Positions 8,212 through 17,382 are shown, numbered from the stretch's first letter. The stretch: 64,000 nt of DNA from Methanolobus psychrotolerans (GCF_002243045.1 NZ_MBKP01000004.1:124001-188000), one strand, 5' to 3'. Notes: a model not told the origin generated them from the letters alone. Program-made: numbers and translations.

Positions 8212-9463
8212 GCTTGAATTCTCCATCTATTACTTTCTTTTTCAATTTCTCCGCCAGCTCCTCTGATCTTTTACGGTCAGATTGCCTGAGTACGATTGGA
8301 ACATCGAAATGTTCTGCATCTGTTTCAAAATGCAGAGTTCCGAGCTTCGCAGTGAACACTTTTTCCGGGCAGATAGTTGTGCAGAGGCCGCAATTGAAAC
8401 ACAGGTACCTGTCAAGTATCACTCTGTCATCCTTGCGGTATATTGCCTCCATCGGGCAATCCCGGACAGGTTTGCATATCTCACAATTAAGGCATACGCC
8501 AGGATTAAAGCTGACTGAAGGATCTGTATTCTTCCATGCATCGGCGTATGTGCTGCTGCCTATCATTACTCTTTTATCGACATCGTTCACGACCATGGGA
8601 ATGTCTTTGTCGGTTTTAAGGATAGCATCGAGTACAGACTGGCTTGTGACAGGTATTGCAATTGCCCAGGATGCTATACATTCCGGTCCGGTGGATGTCT
8701 TGAATCCGCCCATCAGTGCAGGATCCATATTATGCATGTCTGCAACGCCGGTAAGGTTCGGCTTCCCTGGGCTGCTGCGCGTTCCTTCTCCAATGACAAA
8801 TCCTTCGGCACCATTCATAAGCATGCGTGTTCCTATGCCAATGGTCTCCATTTTCGGATCATTCTGGACCGGGTTTATCTCACCACATCCGGAAAGTGTC
8901 GCACCGTTCATGTCAGGGCTGAATTGCACAGCATGGAATATCGTGCTGACAGGCTTAGACGAACAATTGACAAAAGCCGCATAGTTCTTGAAAGCATGGC
9001 GGGTCGCGTAGAGCTTTGCATAGGGCATGTCTGCCAGTTTGATCTCACTTTTGAAGGATACATTCTCATCGGTGACAACAGAAACATCTATACTTTTTCC
9101 TTCAGCCATCTCCCTGAACAGGTGGCCAGCGCCGTAACTGTGTTTATGGGTTGAGTGTGCCGTACCGAATATTATCAGGTCAAGCATTCCAAGATTTTCG
9201 TTGGGACAGGGGCCCACATATGCAGGAACTCCATTAAGGAACACTTCTGCTGCTCTCCTGAAACCAAGAGGGGAATTAACAGGAAATGAAAGAACTGCAT
9301 ATGTTCCGCTCATAATCGCTCTTGTTGCAGTGGTGACAACATCAACATTCATTGTGCTAATGTTCTCTCCCCTGTCCACAAGTTTGGATACTTCCTGTGC
9401 TGTCATCACAACAGCTTCTTTTCTCTCAAGTTTCTCTCTGATCTTGGCAACAGAGTGTTCCAA
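8180..9463 (-). CDS. DUF39 + 2x[4Fe-4S] protein, methanogenesis marker 16
   Basis: From TTG at 9463 the protein has 427 residues. This start has a GAGGA ribosome binding site 7 bases upstream and removes a low-complexity extension that would otherwise overlap the next gene. The N-terminal 300 residues are DUF39/COG1900-like (GCGEINPVQNDP motif); the end is a two-cluster ferredoxin, with Cys 324/327/330/336 and 355/358/361/365. Methanogenesis marker 16 is a methanogen-specific family of this layout. A DUF39 relative with a separate ferredoxin converts aspartate semialdehyde to homocysteine in Methanosarcina, an aldehyde-to-thiol reaction. Next to comDE, this paralogue is a strong candidate for sulfoacetaldehyde to coenzyme M; that assignment is inference. 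Confidence 0.85.
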   Translation of the reverse strand: MEHSVAKIREKLERKEAVVMTAQEVSKLVDRGENISTMNVDVVTTATRAIMSGTYAVLSFPVNSPLGFRRAAEVFLNGVPAYVGPCPNENLGMLDLIIFGTAHSTHKHSYGAGHLFREMAEGKSIDVSVVTDENVSFKSEIKLADMPYAKLYATRHAFKNYAAFVNCSSKPVSTIFHAVQFSPDMNGATLSGCGEINPVQNDPKMETIGIGTRMLMNGAEGFVIGEGTRSSPGKPNLTGVADMHNMDPALMGGFKTSTGPECIASWAIAIPVTSQSVLDAILKTDKDIPMVVNDVDKRVMIGSSTYADAWKNTDPSVSFNPGVCLNCEICKPVRDCPMEAIYRKDDRVILDRYLCFNCGLCTTICPEKVFTAKLGTLHFETDAEHFDVPIVLRQSDRKRSEELAEKLKKKVIDGEFKLNEMVEKIYP

Positions 9464-9524
9464 AATATTCCTCGTGTCAGTTATGTGAATGTAAAAATAG
9501 AAAAGATCGCAGCATTTGCTGCGT

Positions 9525-10658
9525 TCAGTCAACACCAAGTATACTTGCCAGTTCAAGACCCTCGCTTCCAAGTTCTGCAAGCTGGTCAAAGGATTCTTCC
9601 TTGGTGATATATTTCTCTGTACGGGTGCCGTCAGATGCTTCAATCTTAATGGTTATTTCGTTTTTGACATATCCTCTCTCAAGTGATTCCTTAACAATGT
9701 CCCCATATTGTTCGGCAATGAGCTTGAGGCAGTCAAACACTTCATTATTGCGCACAGCATCTTTTCCATCAAGAAGTATCTGTGTCAGTTTGTGCGTCTT
9801 TATGAACATTTCCACATACTTTCTAAGATCATTCACAAGACCTGTGATGTCATCAACTTTCACTGATTTGAGCAGTGTTTCATCAGAAGTGATCTCGAGG
9901 TCCCCGTGATATATCTGGTATGTGTCATTGTCAGAAACAATCCTGAATTTGTGCTCTCCCTTCTTGTTCTCAAAATTCACATCTACATGTTTGTTACCGT
10001 CATAGTTTATAGACGTGATTATGTACTCGGATACATCCATCATTTTGACCTTATTTTCTTTATATATTATGCCCGATTTCGTCCATGTTGGCAGGAGCAG
10101 TTCCCCGTATGCCTCTCTGATGGTAAGTATGTCGTGAGCATAGGTAAGGTCGCATGAGTATTCCATGCCGGAAAAAGATGCTTTGAGTAATCCTCTTAAA
10201 GCTCCATCTGCCATGGAAACAGAATATGTTTTGTTTGCACCATATACTCCGGATTCAAAAAGCGGTTTCAGATTGTTCAGCAGGTCCTGTTCTATCTTAT
10301 AAATGCCACTTTCAGACTGGCGTTTGATCTGTTCCAGTTTCTGGTTAAGTTCTTTGAGTCCGCGGTTTGTGGTTTCAACGCATACGTCTATGACAGCGTT
10401 GCGGCATTCAAGGATCTCCTTATTCTCCGCTCCCTTTGAACGCTCATCAACGTATTGCTGTATATCCTTGCTGAAACTTTCAATTCCCGCAATTCTTGAC
10501 TCAAGGGAAGATATCTCTTCTGATTCTTCCTCACTAAGTTCAATAGCGGAGTTTTCAAGTGGCAGGACCTTCTTTGCCATTTCTATGAAGTTGTTAAGGT
10601 CCTGAATAAAATCCCTTTGTAAAGGTAATTCAGTAGAGTCCTGAAATGTGTATTTCAT
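9525..10658 (-). CDS. Conserved hypothetical coiled-coil protein
   Basis: 377 residues, soluble, with no signal peptide. The N-terminal third (about 25-125) is a Glu/Lys-rich coiled coil (ELSEEESEEISSLESRIAGI), the middle (about 130-270) looks beta-rich, and the C-terminus is helical and acidic. I recognise no domain. It has its own TATA box at 10701-10714 and a GGGGAT ribosome binding site, and stands alone between tyrS and the DUF39 gene. Function is unknown. Confidence 0.7.
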   Translation of the reverse strand: MKYTFQDSTELPLQRDFIQDLNNFIEMAKKVLPLENSAIELSEEESEEISSLESRIAGIESFSKDIQQYVDERSKGAENKEILECRNAVIDVCVETTNRGLKELNQKLEQIKRQSESGIYKIEQDLLNNLKPLFESGVYGANKTYSVSMADGALRGLLKASFSGMEYSCDLTYAHDILTIREAYGELLLPTWTKSGIIYKENKVKMMDVSEYIITSINYDGNKHVDVNFENKKGEHKFRIVSDNDTYQIYHGDLEITSDETLLKSVKVDDITGLVNDLRKYVEMFIKTHKLTQILLDGKDAVRNNEVFDCLKLIAEQYGDIVKESLERGYVKNEITIKIEASDGTRTEKYITKEESFDQLAELGSEGLELASILGVD

Positions 10659-10700
10659 CCAAATCCCCGTCTTGTTTTTTTAGTTGTATATTCGTGCGTA

Positions 10701-10714
10701 CATCATATATAAAT
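10701..10714 (-). promoter_or_regulatory. TATA box of the coiled-coil protein gene
   Basis: On the minus strand AATTTATATATGAT lies 43-56 bases before the ATG at 10658, giving a short leader that contains the GGGGAT ribosome binding site. It sits just after the tyrS stop codon. Confidence 0.6.
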
Positions 10715-10737
10715 TCCTATTGAGGGGGGAAAGTATT

Positions 10738-11688
10738 CTAGATCACACTTCTGACTACTTCAAGTATCAGGTTCATGTACTTTGCAGCACCACTTTTCAG
10801 ATCCATGGGGTGAAGCTGTGCCGATGCAAATACCTGTTCCAGTTCCCCGTATCCTTTGCATACAAGGTTGCCGCCAAATTTATCCGGTCTCTCGAATACA
10901 ACTTCCTCATACCTGGGACATATGTGGTATTTGAATAATTCCATTATTGGATTATCATTTATCTGTTCAGCGGGACAAAATGCCTTTTTAACTTTCTTCT
11001 TTATATCCTCGTCAGAATCATCTATGGATATGAAATTGTTATTTGAAGAGGACATCTTTTCACCGTCAAGTCCCAGAAGTATTGGCGTATGGATGCACAG
11101 GGGTGCTGCAAATCCAAGTGATGGGAGCCCTTCCCTTGCAAGCATGTGTATCTTTCTCTGGTCAATTCCACCGACAGCTACATCCACGCCAAGCATTGCA
11201 ATATCAACTGCCTGCATAATAGGGTAGACCATCTGTGAGACCGTTGGATCGTCCATCTTGCGTCCCACCTCGTCCATACTCCTTGTTGCCCTGTTCAGAG
11301 TTGTGATACGTGTCAGTTTAAGCACATTCAGGATGTATTCATGCCCAAGCTGGTAATCTGAACCATAGACAAAATTAGTGTTCTCTTCATCAAGTCCCAG
11401 TGCAATGAAACATCTTTTGTTGTAGTCTGCTATTTCACGGACTTCCTCAAGTGTTCCTTTCTTGTTGAGGTAGGCATGCACATCCGCAAGGAGTACTGTG
11501 ATCTTGAAGCCTGCTTTCTGAAGGTCAAGGAGCTTATTGACCGTAAGGACGTGTCCCATATGGATCTTACCGCTTGGCTCATAACCTACATAGGCTGTAG
11601 GGTGTTCTTTTGTTTCCAGAAGTTTATCCAGTTCTTCCTCTGTTACTATTTCCTGTACATTTCTTTTTATAAGCTCAAGTTTATCCAT
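10738..11688 (-). CDS. tyrS: Tyrosyl-tRNA synthetase
   Basis: 316 residues, the normal length for archaeal class I TyrRS. The HIGH-like motif is SGKIHMGH near residue 39 and the KMSKS motif is KMSSS near 204; YQLGHEY and the conserved GIDQRKIHMLAR helix are present. It charges tRNA-Tyr. The gene ends in UAG, followed in frame six codons later by a second UAG; this matters because Methanosarcinaceae can read UAG as pyrrolysine. Transcribed alone on the minus strand, 62 bases downstream of thg1's end. Confidence 0.95.
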   Translation of the reverse strand: MDKLELIKRNVQEIVTEEELDKLLETKEHPTAYVGYEPSGKIHMGHVLTVNKLLDLQKAGFKITVLLADVHAYLNKKGTLEEVREIADYNKRCFIALGLDEENTNFVYGSDYQLGHEYILNVLKLTRITTLNRATRSMDEVGRKMDDPTVSQMVYPIMQAVDIAMLGVDVAVGGIDQRKIHMLAREGLPSLGFAAPLCIHTPILLGLDGEKMSSSNNNFISIDDSDEDIKKKVKKAFCPAEQINDNPIMELFKYHICPRYEEVVFERPDKFGGNLVCKGYGELEQVFASAQLHPMDLKSGAAKYMNLILEVVRSVI

Positions 11689-11750
11689 GGGTTCACCTTA
11701 TAGATCGTGGTTTGTATAAACACATCCCTCTTTAAATGCTTTTTCTTGTG

Positions 11751-12491
11751 TTATTCGTTCACATTTAGTGCAAGGAGTTTTCGGAGGAATATTTCTCCTT
11801 CTTCTGAGCTGAACAAGGGGATGTCGCGGTCAATATACACTTTTGTCCTGGTACTGGTTGTTTTTACATTGAGATGTGGATTGAAACCTTCAATTTCACT
11901 ATTTTTTTTCAAAATCATTATTCCTCTCCTTTGCCATGCAGGGACCTTTGCTATATTGATTCCTTTCTCAAAAAGAAGTTCATGCATGTCTGATGACTTT
12001 TTCCTTTTCAGATGAAAAGCTGCTTCTTTCTCATCCATGCCTTCTGACAGGAGAGTATAATACGCATATGAATTGATGCAATTGCGCCATGCTTCGTCCT
12101 GCCTCCACACAAGGTATTCGCGAATCTCTTCCTCATGCAGGGAAATTACTCTTGAATCAAAAGACACAGGTTCCTCCTGATTCAGAGCCATTGTAAAAGC
12201 ACTGCTGATAAATGAGGGAACTATTGAATCTATCTTTTCGATTCTCCCTTCAAAGGCATTATCCCTGAAAAAAAAACTTATCTCGTCTGAAAAAGTGTAT
12301 GCAAAAACAGGGCTCAATCCGCTTTTCTTGAAAAAGGATTCTATTGAATCGACAATCGCGGATGTGAACCTTTCATCATAAGGTTTTTCAAATCCCATGC
12401 GTGACAGTGCATTTTTGAAATTCCTGCCATCAATACGCACGATCACAGGCGGTACACAACGCAGATCTGAATAGATCTCTCGCCTTTTCAT
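11751..12491 (-). CDS. thg1: tRNA(His) guanylyltransferase (Thg1 family)
   Basis: 246 residues. Metal-binding carboxylates are in RIDGRNF (D21) and FSDEISFFF (D69, E70), the palm-domain signature of Thg1, which adds or repairs the 5' nucleotide of tRNA-His in a 3'-to-5' polymerisation. The C-terminal GFNPHLNVKTTSTRTKVYID is also typical. The M. acetivorans orthologue is reported to carry an in-frame UAG read as pyrrolysine; this copy is continuous with no internal UAG. It sits 3 bases after a PRC-barrel gene and probably shares its mRNA. Confidence 0.9.
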   Translation of the reverse strand: MKRREIYSDLRCVPPVIVRIDGRNFKNALSRMGFEKPYDERFTSAIVDSIESFFKKSGLSPVFAYTFSDEISFFFRDNAFEGRIEKIDSIVPSFISSAFTMALNQEEPVSFDSRVISLHEEEIREYLVWRQDEAWRNCINSYAYYTLLSEGMDEKEAAFHLKRKKSSDMHELLFEKGINIAKVPAWQRRGIMILKKNSEIEGFNPHLNVKTTSTRTKVYIDRDIPLFSSEEGEIFLRKLLALNVNE

Positions 12492-12494
12492 GGA

Positions 12495-12764
12495 TCAGTC
12501 TTCTTCTTTCTCTTTTTTTGTTTTTTTGAACTTGTTCACAACGTTCCTGATAAGCACGATATCTCCGGAAGTGACGACCCATCTGTAGGGAATTATAATT
12601 CCCCTGGATGTGACATCGAAAAGATCTCGATTGATGTCGGAAACTGCCAAGCCTTTAACGATTCTCTCGTCCACATCTAACACTAGGTCAGCAACCTTTC
12701 CTACATATGTGCCTGTATCAGTGTAAATGTTCAATCCGAAAAGTGAAGTTATGTCTGCACGCAT
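12495..12764 (-). CDS. PRC-barrel domain protein
   Basis: 89 residues forming one PRC-barrel: SLFGLNIYTDTGTYVGKVAD, a central LDVDERIVKGL strand and IPYRWVVTSGDIVLIR, followed by a basic KKTKKEKEED tail. Small archaeal PRC-barrel proteins are thought to act in RNA processing or as cell-division factors (CdpB class); which applies here is not clear. The neighbour 3 bases downstream is thg1, which favours an RNA-related role or simply a shared operon. Confidence 0.8.
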   Translation of the reverse strand: MRADITSLFGLNIYTDTGTYVGKVADLVLDVDERIVKGLAVSDINRDLFDVTSRGIIIPYRWVVTSGDIVLIRNVVNKFKKTKKEKEED

Positions 12765-12855
12765 GATATCCCTACTCTCTTTTATTTTACTTATATATGA
12801 ATATTTGTATGTAAGTCGGATAATTTCGTATGTAATACCATCTTTGAAGCTTCAT

Positions 12856-13779
12856 TCAGGAACGGATCTGTGCAATTCCTTCTCTGACAACGTTAGCAGA
12901 TCTTTGCAGAGCTCTCATTTCCTGAATGCTAAGTTCCAGTTCTATTATCTCTTCCACACCGCCCTTCCCAAGTTTTACAGGCACTCCCAGACATATGTCA
13001 TGCTGTCCGTACTCTCCGTTAAGATACGTGGAAGCAGGTATTATTCTTTTTGTGTCATTGAGTATGGCTTCAACCATCGTTGCAATTGCAGCAGACGGTG
13101 CATAGAACGCACTGCCATTTTTCATATATTCAACGATCTCTGCACCTGCATTGACAGTCCTGTTTACGATTCTCTCAATGGTTTCTGCGTCCATCAGTTT
13201 GCTTAGCGGTATCCCTGCCACAGTAGCATATTCAGGGAGTGGGACCATTGAGTCTCCATGCCCGCCCAATACCATTGCGTTTACATCCTTTATAGAACAG
13301 TTCATCTCTTTTGCAATGAATGATGCAAAACGGCTTGAATCAAGCAGTCCGCTCATTCCAAACACTCTGTTCCTGTCAAATTGTGTGCATCGCAGGGCAG
13401 CGTAGGTGATAATATCAAGGGGATTTGTTACAGTTATGACAATAGCATCAGGTGCATATTTTTCTATATTTGAACATACCTGCTGTGTTATCTTTATATT
13501 CGTTGCAAGCAGATCGTGTCTGTCCATCCCTGGTTTGCGCGCAATTCCTGCGGTAACCACGACAACATCCGCATTACTGATATCAGCATAATCATTGGTC
13601 CCAATAACGTCAACATCGTAACCTATAAGGGGGGCAGCCTGGCGTATGTCCAACGCTTTTCCCTGCGGCAGACCTTCAACTATGTCCACCATAACAATAT
13701 CTGCGATATTAAGTTCTGCAAGTCTCTGGACCGTGGTAGCGCCCACATTGCCTGATCCTATCACTGCAACTTTACTCAT
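12856..13779 (-). CDS. mdh: Malate dehydrogenase (LDH-like)
   Basis: 307 residues. The Rossmann loop is GSGNVGATT at 8-16; Asp32 at the end of the second strand indicates NAD rather than NADP. Substrate-binding RKPGMDR is at 81-87 and the catalytic histidine is H174 in GGHGDS. It interconverts malate and oxaloacetate in the partial TCA route methanogens use for biosynthesis. An upstream region of 156 bases is shared with the divergent nuclease gene and holds a run of TATATATA and an inverted repeat AGTTAT...ATAACT. Confidence 0.92.
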   Translation of the reverse strand: MSKVAVIGSGNVGATTVQRLAELNIADIVMVDIVEGLPQGKALDIRQAAPLIGYDVDVIGTNDYADISNADVVVVTAGIARKPGMDRHDLLATNIKITQQVCSNIEKYAPDAIVITVTNPLDIITYAALRCTQFDRNRVFGMSGLLDSSRFASFIAKEMNCSIKDVNAMVLGGHGDSMVPLPEYATVAGIPLSKLMDAETIERIVNRTVNAGAEIVEYMKNGSAFYAPSAAIATMVEAILNDTKRIIPASTYLNGEYGQHDICLGVPVKLGKGGVEEIIELELSIQEMRALQRSANVVREGIAQIRS

Positions 13780-13935
13780 ATCATTCTCCGGAAAACGGTT
13801 GATTTTAAAATAACCATGTTATGAGTGTAGGGATTGAATCCAACATATATATATCAGACCTTCTTTTATTTAGCATTTGCAGGCAGAACATCATAGTTAT
13901 CAATATAATCAATCATAACTGAAAAGGGAAATATC

Positions 13936-14691
13936 ATGCTTACAAGCACATACATTCATATGCCACGGATCGGTGAAAACGTGGAAAAAAGGATATGGTC
14001 CTGTGGAATAAGGACATGGGATGATTTTCTGGACCGGAAAGATGAGCTTCTGATACCTCCTGCTAAAAAAGGGATGATCGTAGCAGGTATCAGGGAGTCT
14101 GTTGAAAGGCTGGAGTCCAGGGATTTTGAATTCTTTGCAAGATCACTTCCCCGGGCTGAGCACTGGCGCGCCTTCAGGGAGTTCTCAGGCAAGGTTGCAT
14201 ATGTTGATATCGAGACTACAGGTCTTTCTCCGGGCAATTCTTCCATTACGGTTGTAGGTATCTATGACGGAAAGGACACCAGAACCTATGTAAAAGGTAT
14301 AGATCTTGATGAGATTGTTGATGTTTTTCCCAAATATGAGTTCCTTGTTACCTTCAACGGGGCAAGATTTGATCTGCCTTTCATCAAACGTGAGTTCCCG
14401 CAGATAGAATTTAACCAGTTGCATGCAGATCTTATGTATCCCCTGCGTCGTATCTCTTTTTCAGGTGGTCTGAAAAAAATAGAATGCGAGCTGGGTATTT
14501 CACGAGCTGAGGAAACAGTCGGACTAAGCGGATTTGATGCTGTGCGCCTGTGGCACCAGTACGAGCGTGGGGACAGCGAGGCACTTGAACTGTTGCTGAA
14601 ATATAATCGTGAAGATATAGTAAACCTTAAAACTATAATCGATATGACTCTTCCACGTTTCATAGATAACAAATTATCCAAATGTATCTGA
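13936..14691 (+). CDS. RNase H-fold 3'-5' exonuclease-like protein
   Basis: 251 residues. Central DnaQ-like exonuclease motifs: VAYVDIETTGL (ExoI, near residue 90-100), FNGARFDLPF (ExoII) and a downstream YNREDIVNL (ExoIII). The N-terminal 70 residues resemble a helix-hairpin-helix lead (RIGENVEKRIWSCGIRTWDD). These match the YprB-like ribonuclease H-like family. uvrC starts 2 bases after its stop, so a role in DNA repair processing is likely but not proven. The start ATG follows GAAAAGGGAAATATC. Confidence 0.85.
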   Translation: MLTSTYIHMPRIGENVEKRIWSCGIRTWDDFLDRKDELLIPPAKKGMIVAGIRESVERLESRDFEFFARSLPRAEHWRAFREFSGKVAYVDIETTGLSPGNSSITVVGIYDGKDTRTYVKGIDLDEIVDVFPKYEFLVTFNGARFDLPFIKREFPQIEFNQLHADLMYPLRRISFSGGLKKIECELGISRAEETVGLSGFDAVRLWHQYERGDSEALELLLKYNREDIVNLKTIIDMTLPRFIDNKLSKCI

Positions 14692-14692
14692 T

Positions 14693-16489
14693 ATGAAGTT
14701 CGACCTGAAGACACTTCCTGGCTTACCCGGTGTCTACCTGATGAAAGACAGTTCCGGAGATGTCATATATGTGGGCAAGGCCAAGTCCCTGGATAAACGG
14801 GTACGCCAGTATTTCCAGTCAAATAAGAACCTTTCTCCAAAGACTGTTACACTTGTCAGGCATATCGACGATATTGAATACATTGTAACGGATTCTGAAA
14901 TAGACGCACTTGTATTTGAGGCGAACCTTATTAAAAAGTACAGGCCTCGTTACAATGTCAGGTTAAAGGATGACAAACGTTATCCATATGTCAAGGTCAC
15001 GGTCAATTCGCTATTTCCTCGTATATTCATCACTCGTAAAAGACTCATGGATGGGGCACTCTATTTCGGACCTTATACTAATGTAAAGGCACTCCGTACT
15101 ACTCTGGACCTGATCTCTCGTATTTTCATGCTTCGTCAATGTAAAAAGAATATAGAGCCGGGAAAAATCCGCCCATGCCTCAATTATCATATTAAACGTT
15201 GTATGGCTCCGTGTAAAGAGGGGATAGATAACGAGCAATATCGTAGGAGGGTGATGGAGGCTGTTCGTTTTCTGAAAGGTGATACCTTAGAGATTTTAAA
15301 GGAACTTGAGAAAAAGATGCACTCTCTGGCTGAAGAACAGGATTATGAATCTGCTGCCGAGGTCCGGGATCAGATCGAATCTGTAAAATGTCTTGCAGAG
15401 CAGCAGATAGCAACATCTGGCACCGATGATCGTGATGTGCTGGCTGTAGTGTCTGATGAAAAGGCCATCTATATTCAGGTGTTTTATGTGCGTCATGGTA
15501 ACATGGTCGGAAAAGCGGATTTTACTCTACTTGGTGCCGAGGTTTCGGAAAGTATCGAAGAATCTATGGCCCAGTTTGTTAAACAATATTATCAGGATTC
15601 ACCTATCCCTCCTGAGATCCTTGTCCAGTACGAACTACCTGAGAAGGAACTTATTGTCCGATGGCTTTGTCAGCACTCCGGCAGGGATGTAAAGGTGCAT
15701 GTGCCACAACGGGGTGAAAAGAAAAAGCTTATCGAGATGGCTGCAAGGAATGCAGGGATGACCATGAGGATTGCGCAGATAAAGCCGGAACCATCGGAAT
15801 CAGCCATTGCAGCACTTGAGGAACTGCAAAAGGTGTTGTCTCTGGATTCTCTTCCTCTTTACATAGAAGGTTTTGATATTTCCAATATATCAGGTACCAA
15901 TGCAGTGGGTTCAATGGTATGTTTCGACAACGGAAGACCTGTAAACAACAAGTACCGGCAACATAATATCAAAACAGTGAAGGGTATTGATGATTTTGCC
16001 ATGATGGCTGAGGTTGTTCACAGAAGATATTCCCGTTTGCTTAAAAACAAAGAACCAATGCCGGATCTTATTCTTATTGACGGAGGTCCGGGACAGGTTG
16101 GCGCCGCCAGATCATCCCTTGAGACACTTGATCTTGATATACCGCTCATTGGTCTTGCAAAGAGGTTTGAGCATATAATCACGACCAAAAAAGGTCCTGA
16201 TGAGGTTATAATTCTCCCTCATGAATCTGCTGCGTTAAAACTGCTGATGCATATTCGTGATGAGGCTCACAGGTTTGCAGTAACTTCTCACAGGAGGAGG
16301 AGGTCTGCAAGCCTTACACATTCGGAACTGGATTCCATACCAGGTGTTGGTCCTTCCAGAAAGCGTGTTCTGCTTGAGCATTTCGAATCCATTGAGAAGG
16401 TCCGGTCTGCTTCGGTTGAAGATCTGACTGTTCTTGATGGTATAAGCAAGCAGCTTGCAAAAAGAATACTTGAGCATCTAAATAAATAA
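14693..16489 (+). CDS. uvrC: Excinuclease ABC subunit C
   Basis: 598 residues. An N-terminal GIY-YIG nuclease (GVYLMKDSSGDVIYVGKAKS) makes the 3' incision, a UVR motif near 205-235 (EEQDYESAAEVRDQI) binds UvrB, the middle RNase H-like domain (FDISNISGTNAVGSM, ILIDGGPGQ) makes the 5' incision, and the C-terminal helix-hairpin-helix pair (LDSIPGVGPSRKRVLL) binds DNA. UvrABC in methanogens was acquired from bacteria. uvrA and uvrB are not in the window. It is coupled to the preceding nuclease gene. Confidence 0.95.
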   Translation: MKFDLKTLPGLPGVYLMKDSSGDVIYVGKAKSLDKRVRQYFQSNKNLSPKTVTLVRHIDDIEYIVTDSEIDALVFEANLIKKYRPRYNVRLKDDKRYPYVKVTVNSLFPRIFITRKRLMDGALYFGPYTNVKALRTTLDLISRIFMLRQCKKNIEPGKIRPCLNYHIKRCMAPCKEGIDNEQYRRRVMEAVRFLKGDTLEILKELEKKMHSLAEEQDYESAAEVRDQIESVKCLAEQQIATSGTDDRDVLAVVSDEKAIYIQVFYVRHGNMVGKADFTLLGAEVSESIEESMAQFVKQYYQDSPIPPEILVQYELPEKELIVRWLCQHSGRDVKVHVPQRGEKKKLIEMAARNAGMTMRIAQIKPEPSESAIAALEELQKVLSLDSLPLYIEGFDISNISGTNAVGSMVCFDNGRPVNNKYRQHNIKTVKGIDDFAMMAEVVHRRYSRLLKNKEPMPDLILIDGGPGQVGAARSSLETLDLDIPLIGLAKRFEHIITTKKGPDEVIILPHESAALKLLMHIRDEAHRFAVTSHRRRRSASLTHSELDSIPGVGPSRKRVLLEHFESIEKVRSASVEDLTVLDGISKQLAKRILEHLNK

Positions 16490-16568
16490 GTTCCTCTTAT
16501 TGATACAGTTGCGGCAAAAATAAATACTGTGATGCAAATATATCTTTTGATACTTGGGTTTGTTGTAA

Positions 16569-17318
16569 ATGCTAAAGTGTGATCAAATGGGTAAAGAACT
16601 TGATTTTTTAGGGAATATTCGCTATCCTGATATCAGGATGCTTCACGATATGGATGAAGTGGTACATGACAAGGCATGGCTTCGCTCAAAGGAGAACTTT
16701 GAGCTTTATTACATGTATCGCGATCTTTCGAAAAACGAATCAGACCACAAAATAATAGTAGAACACGGTCTTCGATATGATATTACTATTATTCCTCCTG
16801 CTATGCTTGGGGATGAGTTTGTCAAAACAGCGGGTCATTATCACCCTCCGGTTCCGGGGCATGAAATGTCATACGCTGAACTTTATCAGGTACTGGAAGG
16901 GGAGGCCACATACCTTCTTCAGAAGGCAGAAGGTGACAGGATTGTTGATGTAATTGTCTGTGAGGCAAAAGCAGGGGACCTTGCTCTGGTTCCGCCGGGG
17001 TATGGTCATATAACCATTAATGCTTCAGATAAGACGCTTAAAATGGCCAATTGGGTATGCCGTGATTTTTCCTCCCTTTATGACCCTATCAAGAAACTCT
17101 TTGGTGGAGCATACTATCTTTTGACAGGTGGTTTTGTAAAGAACCCTGATTATCCTGAAGTACCTGAAATAAGGTTTGTTAAACCAATGGACTATCCGGA
17201 AGCTGGTCTTTTCTGTGGCAAGGATATGTATGAAATTGTAACTGATATAAGCAAGCTTGATTTCCTTGTGAATCCGCAGGATCATATGGATATGTTCGGG
17301 AAGATGATATCTCCCTGA
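16569..17318 (+). CDS. Glucose-6-phosphate isomerase, archaeal cupin type
   Basis: 249 residues. The cupin metal site is visible in GHYHPPVPGHEMSYAELYQ, followed by LEGEATYLLQK and a second-half GDLALVPPGYGHITIN. This is the metal-dependent cPGI, unrelated in fold to bacterial PGI, that interconverts glucose-6-P and fructose-6-P. An in-frame ATG at 16587 preceded by a GTGATC stretch may be the real start, shortening the protein by 6 residues. It is monocistronic by spacing. Confidence 0.92.
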   Translation: MLKCDQMGKELDFLGNIRYPDIRMLHDMDEVVHDKAWLRSKENFELYYMYRDLSKNESDHKIIVEHGLRYDITIIPPAMLGDEFVKTAGHYHPPVPGHEMSYAELYQVLEGEATYLLQKAEGDRIVDVIVCEAKAGDLALVPPGYGHITINASDKTLKMANWVCRDFSSLYDPIKKLFGGAYYLLTGGFVKNPDYPEVPEIRFVKPMDYPEAGLFCGKDMYEIVTDISKLDFLVNPQDHMDMFGKMISP

Positions 17319-17344
17319 TCAATAACTTTTTTGTTATCATGAGA

Positions 17345-17356
17345 AACTATAAATGG
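17345..17356 (+). promoter_or_regulatory. TATA box of nrpRII
   Basis: AACTATAAATGG begins 38 bases before the ATG at 17383, giving a leader of about 10 bases. No GGTA-N6-TACC type NrpR operator is seen beside it. Confidence 0.55.
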
Positions 17357-17382
17357 CTGGCAGTTACTAATCGGTTAGAGGT

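Noticed and set aside
9464-9643. Upstream extension of the DUF39-ferredoxin reading frame to an ATG at 9643
   Set aside because: It overlaps the end of the coiled-coil gene, has unusual composition and lacks a ribosome binding site; TTG 9463 has GAGGA.
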